Source: Jejudonia soesokkakensis (lineage in GTDB: Bacteria > Bacteroidota > Bacteroidia > Flavobacteriales > Flavobacteriaceae). From it: a stretch of DNA of 64,000 nucleotides. How positions within the stretch are numbered: position 1 is the stretch's first letter; each line of letters starts with the position of its first letter. Position numbers and translations under genes: made by a program. The DNA lies in assembly GCF_042664795.1 (NCBI RefSeq), contig NZ_JBHTBN010000005.1:186001-250000 (forward strand), given 5' to 3'. Below are positions 18,176 through 26,309 of this stretch, in pieces. The notes beneath the pieces were generated by a model, which did not search any database, was not told the origin of the DNA, and was given only the letters and a program-made list of their open reading frames with translations.

Positions 18176-18207
18176 AACGGTGGTACTAGAATGATGTCAC
18201 CACCGTT
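18176..18207 (+). promoter_or_regulatory. Perfect 9-bp inverted repeat before the MORN-repeat gene
   Basis: AACGGTGGT (18176-18184), 14-base loop, ACCACCGTT (18199-18207). No T-run follows, so it is not a standard terminator. It ends 12-18 bases before the start codon and could be an operator or a leader stem. Confidence 0.45.
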
Positions 18208-18225
18208 GTATATAAAATAATGTCT

Positions 18226-18891
18226 ATGAAAACTATCTATTTATTTTTCTTCGGAATGTTCGTAGGAACCCTTGCGCTTTCAGCTCAAAATGATATTAAT
18301 AAACTGGATTCCAATGGAAAACGCCACGGGTTATGGAAAAAATACTATGCAAACAAGCAACTTCGCTATGAAGGTACTTTTGATCATGGTAAGGAAATAG
18401 GTACATTTAAGTTTTACTGCGAAATCTGTAAAGATCAGCCTGAAGTAGTGAAGGAGTTTTCTAAAGATGGAACTGCATCTGTCAAATTTTACTCGAAAGA
18501 AGGTAAACTAATGAGTGAAGGAAGGATGAATGGTAAAAATAAAATGGGAGTTTGGATTTTTTATGCCGAAGAATCTGAAACCCCTATCATGCAAGAAAAT
18601 TATAAAAACGGAGTTTTGGATGGTGAAAAATTACTTTTCTATCCAGATGGCTCCATTACAGAAAAATTACTATTCGTAAATGGAGTGCAGGAAGGAGAAA
18701 GCTTATTTTACTCTCCAAAGGGCATCGTGCTGAAGCAACTCACGTTTAGTAACAATAAATTAAATGGTCCGGCAATCTATAGGGATGCTTCTGGAAATAT
18801 AACTATGAAAGGAAATTATAAAGATGGACAAAATTCTGGCACTTGGCTCTTTTATAAAAATGGGCGCGTTCTTTTTGATAAGACCTATTAA
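18226..18891 (+). CDS. Exported MORN/YwqK-repeat protein
   Basis: About 221 aa; an ATG at 18220 is six bases earlier and equally open. The signal peptide is MKTIYLFFFGMFVGTLALSAQ. It is followed by repeated units built on G-x-W-x-x-Y/F-x-x-G or Y-x-x-G motifs (HGLWKKYYANKQLRYEGTF, GVWIFYAEE, NGVLDGEKLLFYPDG, SGTWLFYKNGRVLFDKTY), the MORN-like repeats of the YwqK family. Such proteins are often auto-named toxin-antitoxin antitoxin, but there is no toxin gene nearby. It is probably a periplasmic or surface beta-repeat protein of unknown role. Confidence 0.8.
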   Translation: MKTIYLFFFGMFVGTLALSAQNDINKLDSNGKRHGLWKKYYANKQLRYEGTFDHGKEIGTFKFYCEICKDQPEVVKEFSKDGTASVKFYSKEGKLMSEGRMNGKNKMGVWIFYAEESETPIMQENYKNGVLDGEKLLFYPDGSITEKLLFVNGVQEGESLFYSPKGIVLKQLTFSNNKLNGPAIYRDASGNITMKGNYKDGQNSGTWLFYKNGRVLFDKTY

Positions 18892-18918
18892 TTACACAGA
18901 ATTTCAGACTAATTATAG

Positions 18919-18926
18919 TAATTTTG
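18919..18926 (+). promoter_or_regulatory. -7 promoter element for mnmA
   Basis: TAATTTTG fits TAnnTTTG, 53 bases before the ATG at 18980. No clear -33 element. Confidence 0.45.
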
Positions 18927-18979
18927 CAACTCTAAAGTCGTAGAAAGCAATTTTTTAAAAGTGATCCCAATCTAGGGAA

Positions 18980-20176
18980 ATGAATATGAAAAAGCGAGTA
19001 GTTGTTGGACTTAGTGGAGGAGTCGATTCGAGTGTTGCTGCCTATCTTTTACAGGAGCAGGGTTACGAAGTGATAGGTTTGTTTATGAAAAATTGGCACG
19101 ACGATACAGTAACCATTTCAAATGAATGTCCGTGGCTCGAAGATAGTAATGATGCGATGCTCGTCGCTCAAAAGCTGGGGATTCCTTTTCAGACAGTTGA
19201 TTTAAGTGAGCAGTACAAAGAACGAATTGTCGATTATATGTTTCATGAATATAAAATGGGACGTACACCAAATCCAGATGTATTATGTAATCGCGAGATC
19301 AAATTTGATGTGTTTATGAACATTGCTTTGGATCTGGGAGCAGATTATGTAGCTACAGGACACTATTGTAGAAAAGCAACTGTGGAGGTACGTGGAAAAG
19401 AAGTCTATCAATTATTAGCAGGAAAAGATCCTAATAAAGATCAGTCTTACTTCCTTTGTCAATTATCACAAAAACAACTGAAAAAAACCTTATTCCCTGT
19501 AGGAGAATTATTAAAGCCAGAGGTTAGAAAAATTGCAAAAGAACAGGATCTAATTACTGCCGAAAAAAGAGATTCTCAGGGTTTATGTTTTATTGGGAAA
19601 GTGCGATTACCAGAATTTTTGCAACAACAATTAGCGCCTAAAAAAGGAGTAATCGTTGAGGTGCCTGGAGATCTTTCGGTATATAAAAATACAAAAACTA
19701 ATTTTTCTTCGGAAGTTGAGCGTTTGCACTATCTTTCAGAAAAAAAACAATATTCTCTTACTGATGGTAAGATCGTTGGGGAACACCAAGGGGCACATTA
19801 TTTTACGAGAGGACAACGTAAAGGGCTCGCTGTTGGTGGCACGAAAGAGCCACTTTTTGTTATTGAAACAAATGTCGATGATAATATAATATACACTGGT
19901 CAAGGAAAAAAGCATCCTGGGTTGTACAGAAGAGGATTATTTGTGAAAAATGATGAGGTGCATTGGGTACGGGAAGACTTACAACTTCAAGAAAATCAAG
20001 TAATGGAAGTAGAGGCAAGAATTCGATATAGGCAATCTCTTGAAAAAGCAACACTTCATCAAACAATCTCCGGACTTTATGTTATATTTGATACACCTCA
20101 ATCTGCCATTACAGAGGGGCAATTCGTGGCCTGGTACCAAGGAGAAGAATTGTTGGGAAGTGGCGTAATATCTTAA
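18980..20176 (+). CDS. mnmA: tRNA-specific 2-thiouridylase MnmA
   Basis: 398 aa; a second ATG at 18986 gives the more usual MKKRVVVGLSGGVDSSVAA. It thiolates U34 of Lys, Glu and Gln tRNAs. Features are the PP-loop SGGVDSS near residue 12-18, the first catalytic Cys in TPNPDVLCNREIKF, and the second (persulfide) Cys in SQGLCFIGKVRLPEFL. The C-terminal beta-barrel has GQRKGLAVGG. It contains an insertion-free, standard-length architecture. It heads a three-gene run with the subtilase (6-base gap) and the nitronate monooxygenase-like gene. Confidence 0.96.
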   Translation: MNMKKRVVVGLSGGVDSSVAAYLLQEQGYEVIGLFMKNWHDDTVTISNECPWLEDSNDAMLVAQKLGIPFQTVDLSEQYKERIVDYMFHEYKMGRTPNPDVLCNREIKFDVFMNIALDLGADYVATGHYCRKATVEVRGKEVYQLLAGKDPNKDQSYFLCQLSQKQLKKTLFPVGELLKPEVRKIAKEQDLITAEKRDSQGLCFIGKVRLPEFLQQQLAPKKGVIVEVPGDLSVYKNTKTNFSSEVERLHYLSEKKQYSLTDGKIVGEHQGAHYFTRGQRKGLAVGGTKEPLFVIETNVDDNIIYTGQGKKHPGLYRRGLFVKNDEVHWVREDLQLQENQVMEVEARIRYRQSLEKATLHQTISGLYVIFDTPQSAITEGQFVAWYQGEELLGSGVIS

Positions 20177-20182
20177 AAACCT

Positions 20183-21808
20183 ATGAAAAGAGTATTACTA
20201 GGATTTATATTTTTTATTAGTGTGCCTGTAGTAGCACAGGAGGATGCACTTGTTTATTTTGCAGACAAAGAGAATGTAGCTGAAAGTTTAGCAAATCCGA
20301 TTTCAATTCTGACACAAGCTGCCATCGACCGTAAGGAAATGCATGGTACGCCTATCGATGAACGTGATGTTCCTGTAACGGAAGATTATATCATCCAAAT
20401 TGAAGCCTCTGGTGGTATTGAAGTATTTGCAAAGTCAAAATGGCTTAACGCTGTGTATGTCATTGGTACGCAATCAAATATTTCAAATTTATTAAGCTTA
20501 GACTTTGTGACAGATATTGAGTATATGGACAAAAGTTTAAATGCTCCAAGACCAGCGTTGGAAGATGCACAAGATAAATTTGAATTTGAGACCTCAGCTT
20601 CAAGAATCATCTATGATTATGGTGCAGCAACCAATCAAGTAGAAATGCTTGCTGTAGATTTTTTACATGAAGAAGATTTTACAGGAGAGGGAATACCTAT
20701 TGCAGTTATGGATAGTGGTTTTCCTAATGTGTTTAGCAACCCTGCATTTTCAGCAGCAGTAACAGAAAACAGAATAATTGACACCTACGATTTTGTAAGA
20801 AATGAAACGGGTATAGATGGTAATGGTTCTCATGGAGCCAGAACTTTTAGTGATATAGCCGGATTGCTCGACGGACAGTTTGTAGGAACTGCACCACAAT
20901 CTACATATTATTTGTACGTTACTGAAGATTCTAGATCTGGTATGGAAAGTCCCGTCGAAGAAGCTTATTGGTTAGAAGCCTTGGAAAGAGCTGATAGCTT
21001 AGGCGTTTTTGTTACAAATACCTCCCTAGGGTATCAGGATTTTGAAGATTCAAGATATGATCATTCGTATGAAGATTTAGATGGTCAAACAACGATAGGA
21101 GCAAGGGCTGCAAATATTTCTTTTGAAAAAGGAATGCTTAGTGTTACATCGGCAGGGAATGATGGAGGCGGATTCACATTTGTAGGAACTCCTGGAGACG
21201 CAATAGGAATATATACAGTAGGAGCAGTAGATGCCAACGAAAATTTTGCCAGTTTCAGTTCGATAGGTCCAACTGTGGATGGTCGTATCAAACCAGATGG
21301 GATGGCACAAGGTCGAGATGCAGCCGTGGTTGATGAAAATGGAAACGTAACCATAAATAATGGTACATCTTTTAGTTCTCCTATCATGGCCGGAGCCATT
21401 GCAAGTTTATGGCAATCTAGACCACAAACTACCAATGGTCAAATCATGCAATTAGTAAGAGAAGCTTCCTCCTTATTTACTAACCCTACCGATGAGATGG
21501 GGTACGGAATTCCAGATTTTCAGGAAGCGTATAATGCGTTACAGGCTTTAGCAATAGATGAATATTTATTAAGAGAAAACTTTGCATTGTACCCTAATCC
21601 TTTCAGTACAGAAGTTAATTTTTCATTTCCTGAAAATATATCCAAAGCAAGTGTTGAAATTTATAATGTGTTGGGTGAAAAAATTTTGGAAAAGGAAATT
21701 TCTTCTGTAAATAATAGAATAGATACTTCAGCAATTACTTCGGGTGTATACATCGCAAAAATTTCTTCGGAAGGAAAATCGAATAGCTTTAAAATTGTAA
21801 AGCAGTAG
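20183..21808 (+). CDS. S8 subtilase with T9SS type A sorting domain
   Basis: 541 aa. Signal peptide MKRVLLGFIFFISVPVVAQ. The catalytic triad is in the usual order: D177 (IAVMDSGFP), H217 (NGSHGARTFSDIAG) and S396 (GTSFSSPIMAGAIASLW). The oxyanion Asn is near 326 (SAGNDGG). The C-terminal about 80 residues (LYPNPFSTEVNF, then VYNVLGEKI-like IYNVLGEKILEKE, SGVYIAKISSEGKSNSFKIVKQ) form a type A sorting domain, so the protease crosses the outer membrane through the type IX system and is secreted or surface-attached. Its TAG overlaps the GTG of the next gene by one base. Confidence 0.93.
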   Translation: MKRVLLGFIFFISVPVVAQEDALVYFADKENVAESLANPISILTQAAIDRKEMHGTPIDERDVPVTEDYIIQIEASGGIEVFAKSKWLNAVYVIGTQSNISNLLSLDFVTDIEYMDKSLNAPRPALEDAQDKFEFETSASRIIYDYGAATNQVEMLAVDFLHEEDFTGEGIPIAVMDSGFPNVFSNPAFSAAVTENRIIDTYDFVRNETGIDGNGSHGARTFSDIAGLLDGQFVGTAPQSTYYLYVTEDSRSGMESPVEEAYWLEALERADSLGVFVTNTSLGYQDFEDSRYDHSYEDLDGQTTIGARAANISFEKGMLSVTSAGNDGGGFTFVGTPGDAIGIYTVGAVDANENFASFSSIGPTVDGRIKPDGMAQGRDAAVVDENGNVTINNGTSFSSPIMAGAIASLWQSRPQTTNGQIMQLVREASSLFTNPTDEMGYGIPDFQEAYNALQALAIDEYLLRENFALYPNPFSTEVNFSFPENISKASVEIYNVLGEKILEKEISSVNNRIDTSAITSGVYIAKISSEGKSNSFKIVKQ

Positions 21809-22749
21809 TGGACAATAGCATAACAAAATTATTCAATATAAAATACCCGCTTATCCAGGCTGGAATGATATGGAATAGTGGTTGGCGTCTAGCTAGTGCT
21901 GTAAGTAATGCTGGCGGATTGGGATTATTAGGTGCGGGTTCTATGTATCCGGAAGTTTTAAGAGAACATATTAGTAAGTGTAAAAAGGCAACAGACAAGC
22001 CATTTGGAGTGAATGTGCCCATGCTTTACCCAAATTTGGAAGAAATTATAACTATTATTATTGAAGAGGGAGTTAAAATAGTATTTACTTCTGCGGGGAA
22101 TCCTAAATCCTATACACAGCATTTAAAACAACATGGAGTTACGGTAGTGCATGTCGTAAGTAGTGTGAAATTTGCTTTAAAAGCGCAAGAAGCTGGTGTA
22201 GATGCTGTAGTCGCAGAAGGCTTTGAAGCTGGCGGACATAACGGCCGTGAAGAAACCACCACTTTTACACTGATTCCAATGGTGAAGGAGCAGTTAAATA
22301 TTCCATTGATAGCTGCAGGAGGGATTGCAAATGGTAAAGGAATGCTGGCTGCAATGGTACTCGGTGCAGATGGAGTTCAGGTAGGAAGTCGTTTTGTAGC
22401 TTCGGAAGAAAGTAGCGCTCATAGCGCTTTTAAGGAATTGGTAGTGAATGCTAAAGAAGGTGATACACAATTAACACTTAAAGAGCTCGCTCCTGTTAGA
22501 ATGTTAAAGAATAAATTCTTCGAAGAAGTAATGCAATTGTATACTACAAATCCTTCAAAAGAAGATCTTATAAAACTATTAGGTCGTGCCAGAGCTAAAC
22601 GTGGAATGTTTGAAGGTGATCTAGAAGAGGGAGAATTAGAAATTGGTCAAATAGCAGGACTTATTCATGACATAAAACCAGCAGCTCAAATTGTGAAAGA
22701 AATGGTTACAGAATTTGAAGCCGCTAAAACAATGGTAAACCAATTGTAG
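21808..22749 (+). CDS. Nitronate monooxygenase / FabK-like FMN enzyme
   Basis: 313 aa, GTG start overlapping the subtilase stop (TAGTG). FMN-dependent TIM-barrel enzyme of the 2-nitropropane dioxygenase family. Features are IKYPLIQAGMIWNSGWRLASAVSNAGGLGLLG at the front, AVVAEGFEAGGHNG at about 130-145 (phosphate-binding, with the conserved GGH), and PLIAAGGIANGKGMLAAMVLGADGVQVGSRF at about 165-195. It oxidises nitronates or related compounds; enoyl-ACP reductase (FabK) activity is an alternative within the same superfamily. The coupling to a protease gene is unexplained. Confidence 0.88.
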   Translation: MDNSITKLFNIKYPLIQAGMIWNSGWRLASAVSNAGGLGLLGAGSMYPEVLREHISKCKKATDKPFGVNVPMLYPNLEEIITIIIEEGVKIVFTSAGNPKSYTQHLKQHGVTVVHVVSSVKFALKAQEAGVDAVVAEGFEAGGHNGREETTTFTLIPMVKEQLNIPLIAAGGIANGKGMLAAMVLGADGVQVGSRFVASEESSAHSAFKELVVNAKEGDTQLTLKELAPVRMLKNKFFEEVMQLYTTNPSKEDLIKLLGRARAKRGMFEGDLEEGELEIGQIAGLIHDIKPAAQIVKEMVTEFEAAKTMVNQL

Positions 22750-22806
22750 CTAATTTTCAAATGACCCTCCTACTTCAGCAAGAATAAAATAGATGACCGG
22801 TTCGTT

Positions 22807-22852
22807 ATTTACCATCTTTGGTAAATTAGAGGTATAAAATAAGAACTCTAAT
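22807..22852. repeat. Two adjacent perfect stem-loops downstream of the nitronate monooxygenase gene
   Basis: ATTTACC (22807-22813) pairs with GGTAAAT (22820-22826) around a 6-base loop. ATTAGAG (22825-22831) pairs with CTCTAAT (22846-22852). They share two bases, so the folds compete or stack. Neither has a T-tail. With the csp terminator they fill most of the 195-base gap. Confidence 0.4.
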
Positions 22853-22890
22853 CCGCTTTCATATAAAGATTTTTCAGAATACAAAGCAAA

Positions 22891-22918
22891 AAAAAGCCCT
22901 GGCAGTTGCCAAGGCTTT
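22891..22918 (-). terminator. Terminator of the cold-shock gene
   Basis: Read on the minus strand: AAAGCC, T, TGGCA, AC, TGCCA, G, GGCTTT followed by a T-run (the A-run at 22888-22895 on the + strand). The 11-bp stem has one mismatch. It is 27 bases past the csp stop codon. Confidence 0.8.
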
Positions 22919-22944
22919 GTAAAAAAAGTTTACTCAGTAATATA

Positions 22945-23136
22945 TTATAGTACTTTCACGTTAATCGCGTTTAATCCTTTTCTTCCTTCTGTAAGATCAA
23001 ATTCTACTTCATCGCCTTCTCTAACCTCGTCGATCAATCCAGAAATGTGAACAAAATGTTCTTTGTTAGTTTCTTCTTCAGTGATAAAACCAAATCCTTT
23101 AGTGTCATTGAAGAATTTTACTGTTCCTTTACTCAT
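22945..23136 (-). CDS. Cold-shock domain protein (CspA type)
   Basis: 63 aa. Single cold-shock domain with RNP1 KGFGFIT and RNP2-like HFVHISG motifs. It starts SKGTVKFFNDTKGFG and ends NAINVKVL. It binds single-stranded RNA/DNA and unwinds mRNA structure. It is a monocistronic gene with its own promoter and terminator. Bacteroidota carry several paralogues, so no specific letter is assigned. Confidence 0.94.
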   Translation of the reverse strand: MSKGTVKFFNDTKGFGFITEEETNKEHFVHISGLIDEVREGDEVEFDLTEGRKGLNAINVKVL

Positions 23137-23164
23137 TGTAATAGTTTAATTAATTAATAAAGCG

Positions 23165-23172
23165 CAAAAGTA
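23165..23172 (-). promoter_or_regulatory. -7 promoter element for the cold-shock gene
   Basis: TACTTTTG on the minus strand, 28 bases before the ATG, so the leader is short, unlike the long leader of E. coli cspA. Confidence 0.5.
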
Positions 23173-23230
23173 GCTTTAAAAATTGATATCATGGTGTTTT
23201 TAACACAATATTTTTAAAAGGAGACAAAAT

Positions 23231-24436
23231 TTACAGCTCAATAAGCACTTGATTTCGAGTGAGGTCTTCAAAAGTTTCACGTTTTCGAATCACATGTGCT
23301 TGATCGTTATGCCATAAAATTTCGGCAGGACGATATCTAGAATTATAGTTGCTCGCCATAGTGAAACAATAGGCTCCTGCATTTTTAAAAGCTAAAATAT
23401 CTCCTTCGCTTATTTCAGTAATACGACGATTATTTGCAAACGTATCGGTCTCGCAAATATAACCTACCACGCTATAAAATCGTTCACGCCCTTTGGGATT
23501 GCTAATATTAACAATTTCGTGCTGAGAGCCATACAACATGGGTCTTATTAAATGGTTAAAGCCGCTATCTACTTGTGCAAAAACTGTGGAGGTAGTCTGT
23601 TTTACTACATTTACTTTGGCTAGAAAGAAGCCCGCTTCACTAACTAAAAATTTACCTGGCTCAAAGGCAAGTGTAAGTTCTTTGCCATAGCTTTTACAAA
23701 ATTCATTAAAACGCTTTGTGAGTTTTTTGCCTAACTCTTCGATGTTTGTTTCAATATCACCTTCTTTATACGGAACTTTGAATCCGCTCCCAAAATCTAT
23801 AAAATCAAGATGCTTAAAATGAGTCGCTGTATCAAATAAGATTTCCGAAGCATATAAAAACACATCAATGTCAAGAATATCACTTCCCGTATGCATGTGA
23901 ATCCCGTTGATATGCATGCCTGTATTTTCTACAATCCTTCTAATATGTGGCAATTGGTGAATAGAAATACCAAACTTACTATCAATATGTCCTACCGAAA
24001 TATTTGTATTGCCGCCTGCCATAACATGCGGATTAATACGAATGCAAACTGGAATAGTTGGATGTTTCGTTCCAAATTGTTCTAAAATCGAAAGATTGTC
24101 AATATTGATCTGAACCCCTAATTTGGCAGCTGTTTCAATTTCTTCTAAGGAAACGCCATTGGGTGTGTAAATAATTTGGTCTGGTGACGCTCCTGCTTCC
24201 AACCCTAGTCGAACTTCCTGAATAGAAACAGTATCAAGACCTGCACCTAGAGTATTCAATAGTTTTAATACTGAAATGTTTGAAAGTGCCTTGACTGCAT
24301 AGTTAATTTTTAACTGTTTGACACCTTTAAACGCATTGCTTAATCGTTTGTATTGTGATTCGATTTTATTAGAATCATAAACATAAACGGGACTATCGAA
24401 CTCCCGTGCAACCGTCAAAAGGTTTTGGTGTGTCAT
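23231..24436 (-). CDS. lysA: Diaminopimelate decarboxylase
   Basis: 401 aa. It decarboxylates meso-diaminopimelate to L-lysine, the last step of the pathway. This is a PLP-dependent fold III (alanine racemase-like) enzyme: the PLP Lys is near 49 (INYAVKALSNISVLKLL), HTGSDI at about 180-185, FGSGFKVPY, and EPGKFLVSEAGF. The substrate-specificity region YICETDTFANNR supplies the active-site Cys from the partner subunit. Complete, with its own promoter, divergent from sucC. Confidence 0.94.
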   Translation of the reverse strand: MTHQNLLTVAREFDSPVYVYDSNKIESQYKRLSNAFKGVKQLKINYAVKALSNISVLKLLNTLGAGLDTVSIQEVRLGLEAGASPDQIIYTPNGVSLEEIETAAKLGVQINIDNLSILEQFGTKHPTIPVCIRINPHVMAGGNTNISVGHIDSKFGISIHQLPHIRRIVENTGMHINGIHMHTGSDILDIDVFLYASEILFDTATHFKHLDFIDFGSGFKVPYKEGDIETNIEELGKKLTKRFNEFCKSYGKELTLAFEPGKFLVSEAGFFLAKVNVVKQTTSTVFAQVDSGFNHLIRPMLYGSQHEIVNISNPKGRERFYSVVGYICETDTFANNRRITEISEGDILAFKNAGAYCFTMASNYNSRYRPAEILWHNDQAHVIRKRETFEDLTRNQVLIEL

Positions 24437-24491
24437 TGTAACTTGTTTTAAGTGCTCTTATTCAAGAAGCTGTTAATTAAAATTAAGGCAC

Positions 24492-24499
24492 CAAAAGTA
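24492..24499 (-). promoter_or_regulatory. -7 promoter element for lysA
   Basis: TACTTTTG on the minus strand, 55 bases before the lysA ATG. No clear -33. Confidence 0.4.
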
Positions 24500-24624
24500 A
24501 ATACAGAGGTCTTAAACTTCATAAAAAAAACCTTAAAATTTTAGTTTTTATTCTCAAGCTAAGAAATACATTTCTATTTTCTGAAACTTCGGGCATTCGT
24601 CAGGATTTTTTATTTCATATTTAG

Positions 24625-24632
24625 TATTTTTG
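24625..24632 (+). promoter_or_regulatory. -7 promoter element for sucC
   Basis: TATTTTTG, 26 bases before the ATG at 24659. The 222-base lysA/sucC divergent region otherwise holds only AT-rich DNA with no RNA gene. Confidence 0.5.
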
Positions 24633-24658
24633 TCGTTCTTAAAAGAAAACACACCCGT

Positions 24659-25849
24659 ATGAACTTACACGAATACCAAGGAAAAGAAATATTAAACAGT
24701 TTTGGTGTTGAAATCCAACGAGGAATCGTTGCACAAACTCCTGCTGAAGCTGTAGAAGCTGCAAAAAAACTAACCGAGCAAACTGGAACAGGATGGCATG
24801 TAATTAAAGCACAGGTACATGCTGGAGGTCGTGGAAAAGGCGGAGGTGTTAAACTTGCTAAAAATCTTGGCGAAGTTGAACGCATTGCAAATGATATTAT
24901 AGGGATGAACCTTATTACCCCTCAAACATCTGCCGAAGGTAAAAAAGTACATCAGGTGCTTGTTGCCGAAGATGTATACTATCCTGGCGATAACGAACCA
25001 GAAGAATACTATATGAGTGTGCTTCTCAATCGTGCAACAGGTAAAAACATGATCATGTATTCTACCGAAGGAGGTATGGATATCGAGAAAGTGGCCGAAG
25101 AAACCCCACATTTGATCTTTCATGAAGAAATTGATCCTGCCTTAGGACTACTAGGATTTCAGGCTCGTAAGATTGCATTTAATCTAGGGTTAAGCGGACA
25201 AGCATTTAAGCAAATGACAAAGTTTGTTGCAGCTTTATACAAAGCCTACACAAACAGTGATTCTTCACTTTTTGAAATAAATCCTGTGTTAAAAACATCA
25301 GATGATAAGATTATTGCAGTAGATGCAAAAGTTACTTTAGATGATAATGCATTGTTTCGCCACAAGGATTATGCAGCCATGCGTGACAAACGTGAAGAAA
25401 ATCAGACAGAAGTTGAAGCTGGTGAAAAAGGATTAAATTATGTTGATCTGGATGGGAATGTTGGATGTATGGTAAACGGTGCTGGATTGGCAATGGCAAC
25501 CATGGATCTTATTAAACAAGCTGGTGGTGAACCCGCAAACTTCCTTGATGTAGGAGGAACTGCAGATGCAGAACGGGTGGAAGCTGCTTTTCATTTGATT
25601 TTAAAAGATCCTAATGTGAAGGCAATTCTGGTCAATATTTTTGGCGGAATTGTACGATGTGATCGGGTAGCTCAAGGAATTGTAGATGCGTATAAAAATA
25701 TGGGAACTATTAATGTGCCTATCATTGTTCGACTACAGGGAACTAATGCCGATATCGCAAAAGAATTGATTGATAATAGCGGACTCGATGTACAAAGTGC
25801 TATCGAATTTCAGGAAGCTGCAGATAAAGTACAGGCAGTATTATCATAG
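24659..25849 (+). CDS. sucC: Succinyl-CoA synthetase beta subunit (ADP-forming)
   Basis: 396 aa. TCA cycle enzyme interconverting succinyl-CoA and succinate with nucleotide triphosphate synthesis. The ATP-grasp N-half begins MNLHEYQGKEIL and has KAQVHAGGRGKGGGVKLAKN. The C-terminal CoA-ligase domain has NGAGLAMATMDLIKQAGGEPANFLDVGG and NIFGGIVRCDRVAQGIV (the His-loop partner region). The alpha subunit gene sucD is not adjacent, which is common in Bacteroidota. It is followed by a strong terminator. Confidence 0.96.
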   Translation: MNLHEYQGKEILNSFGVEIQRGIVAQTPAEAVEAAKKLTEQTGTGWHVIKAQVHAGGRGKGGGVKLAKNLGEVERIANDIIGMNLITPQTSAEGKKVHQVLVAEDVYYPGDNEPEEYYMSVLLNRATGKNMIMYSTEGGMDIEKVAEETPHLIFHEEIDPALGLLGFQARKIAFNLGLSGQAFKQMTKFVAALYKAYTNSDSSLFEINPVLKTSDDKIIAVDAKVTLDDNALFRHKDYAAMRDKREENQTEVEAGEKGLNYVDLDGNVGCMVNGAGLAMATMDLIKQAGGEPANFLDVGGTADAERVEAAFHLILKDPNVKAILVNIFGGIVRCDRVAQGIVDAYKNMGTINVPIIVRLQGTNADIAKELIDNSGLDVQSAIEFQEAADKVQAVLS

Positions 25850-25871
25850 TTTACATCTAAAATTTTTACAG

Positions 25872-25905
25872 AAAGCTCTGAAAATATCTTCAGAGCTTTT
25901 TTATT
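25872..25905 (+). terminator. Rho-independent terminator after sucC
   Basis: AAAGCTCTGAA (25872-25882) pairs with TTCAGAGCTTT (25889-25899) across a 6-base loop, followed by a T-rich tail. It ends about 10 bases before the next start codon, so the TerB-like gene needs its own promoter or readthrough. Confidence 0.85.
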
Positions 25906-25913
25906 TTCGCTAA

Positions 25914-26309
25914 ATGGAACTGAAAAAACAAGCCCTTATTAGCGATTTAATAGTCATGGCTAGAGCAGATGGAAAGGTAGCCGACGCAGAATATGAATTT
26001 GTATTACGTCTTGCAGACAGAATGGGTTTTCACAAGCGAGAAGTCGATGCACTCTTTGAAAATCCGCAACCATCTCAACCCTTGTTTTCGGAGTTAGAAC
26101 GCATCACACATTTTTATAAACTCATTTTATTGATGTATGTGGATAATGAAATTCACGAACAGGAAGTTATTACTGCTCGTAATTTTGGATTAAAAATGGG
26201 CATTCGTCAGGGTGTGCTTGATCAAATCATCAATAGAGTAGTGAATTATGAAGATGGTATTATTCCTTCAGAAGAATTGATGAAAATTTTTAAAACCTAT
26301 TATAATTAA
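25914..26309 (+). CDS. TerB-like helical protein
   Basis: 131 aa, all-helical. LISDLIVMARADGKVADAEYEFVLRLADRMG near the start and YVDNEIHEQEVITARNFGLKMG later are the paired acidic helix motifs of TerB/DjlA-N-type domains, which may bind metal. Cytoplasmic. There is no other tellurite-resistance (ter) gene, so the family name should not be read as a function. Its TAA shares TTAA with the convergent DUF2254 gene. Confidence 0.75.
   Translation: MELKKQALISDLIVMARADGKVADAEYEFVLRLADRMGFHKREVDALFENPQPSQPLFSELERITHFYKLILLMYVDNEIHEQEVITARNFGLKMGIRQGVLDQIINRVVNYEDGIIPSEELMKIFKTYYN

Noticed and set aside
18226..18891. Antitoxin of a toxin-antitoxin pair (common label for YwqK proteins)
   Set aside because: It has a signal peptide and MORN-like repeats, and no toxin gene lies beside it.
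24437..24658. Hidden RNA gene in the lysA/sucC divergent gap
   Set aside because: I found no cloverleaf or strong stems, only AT-rich DNA and the two -7 elements.
25914..26309. Tellurite-resistance gene
   Set aside because: TerB-like fold only; no terC, terD or terZ genes in the window.
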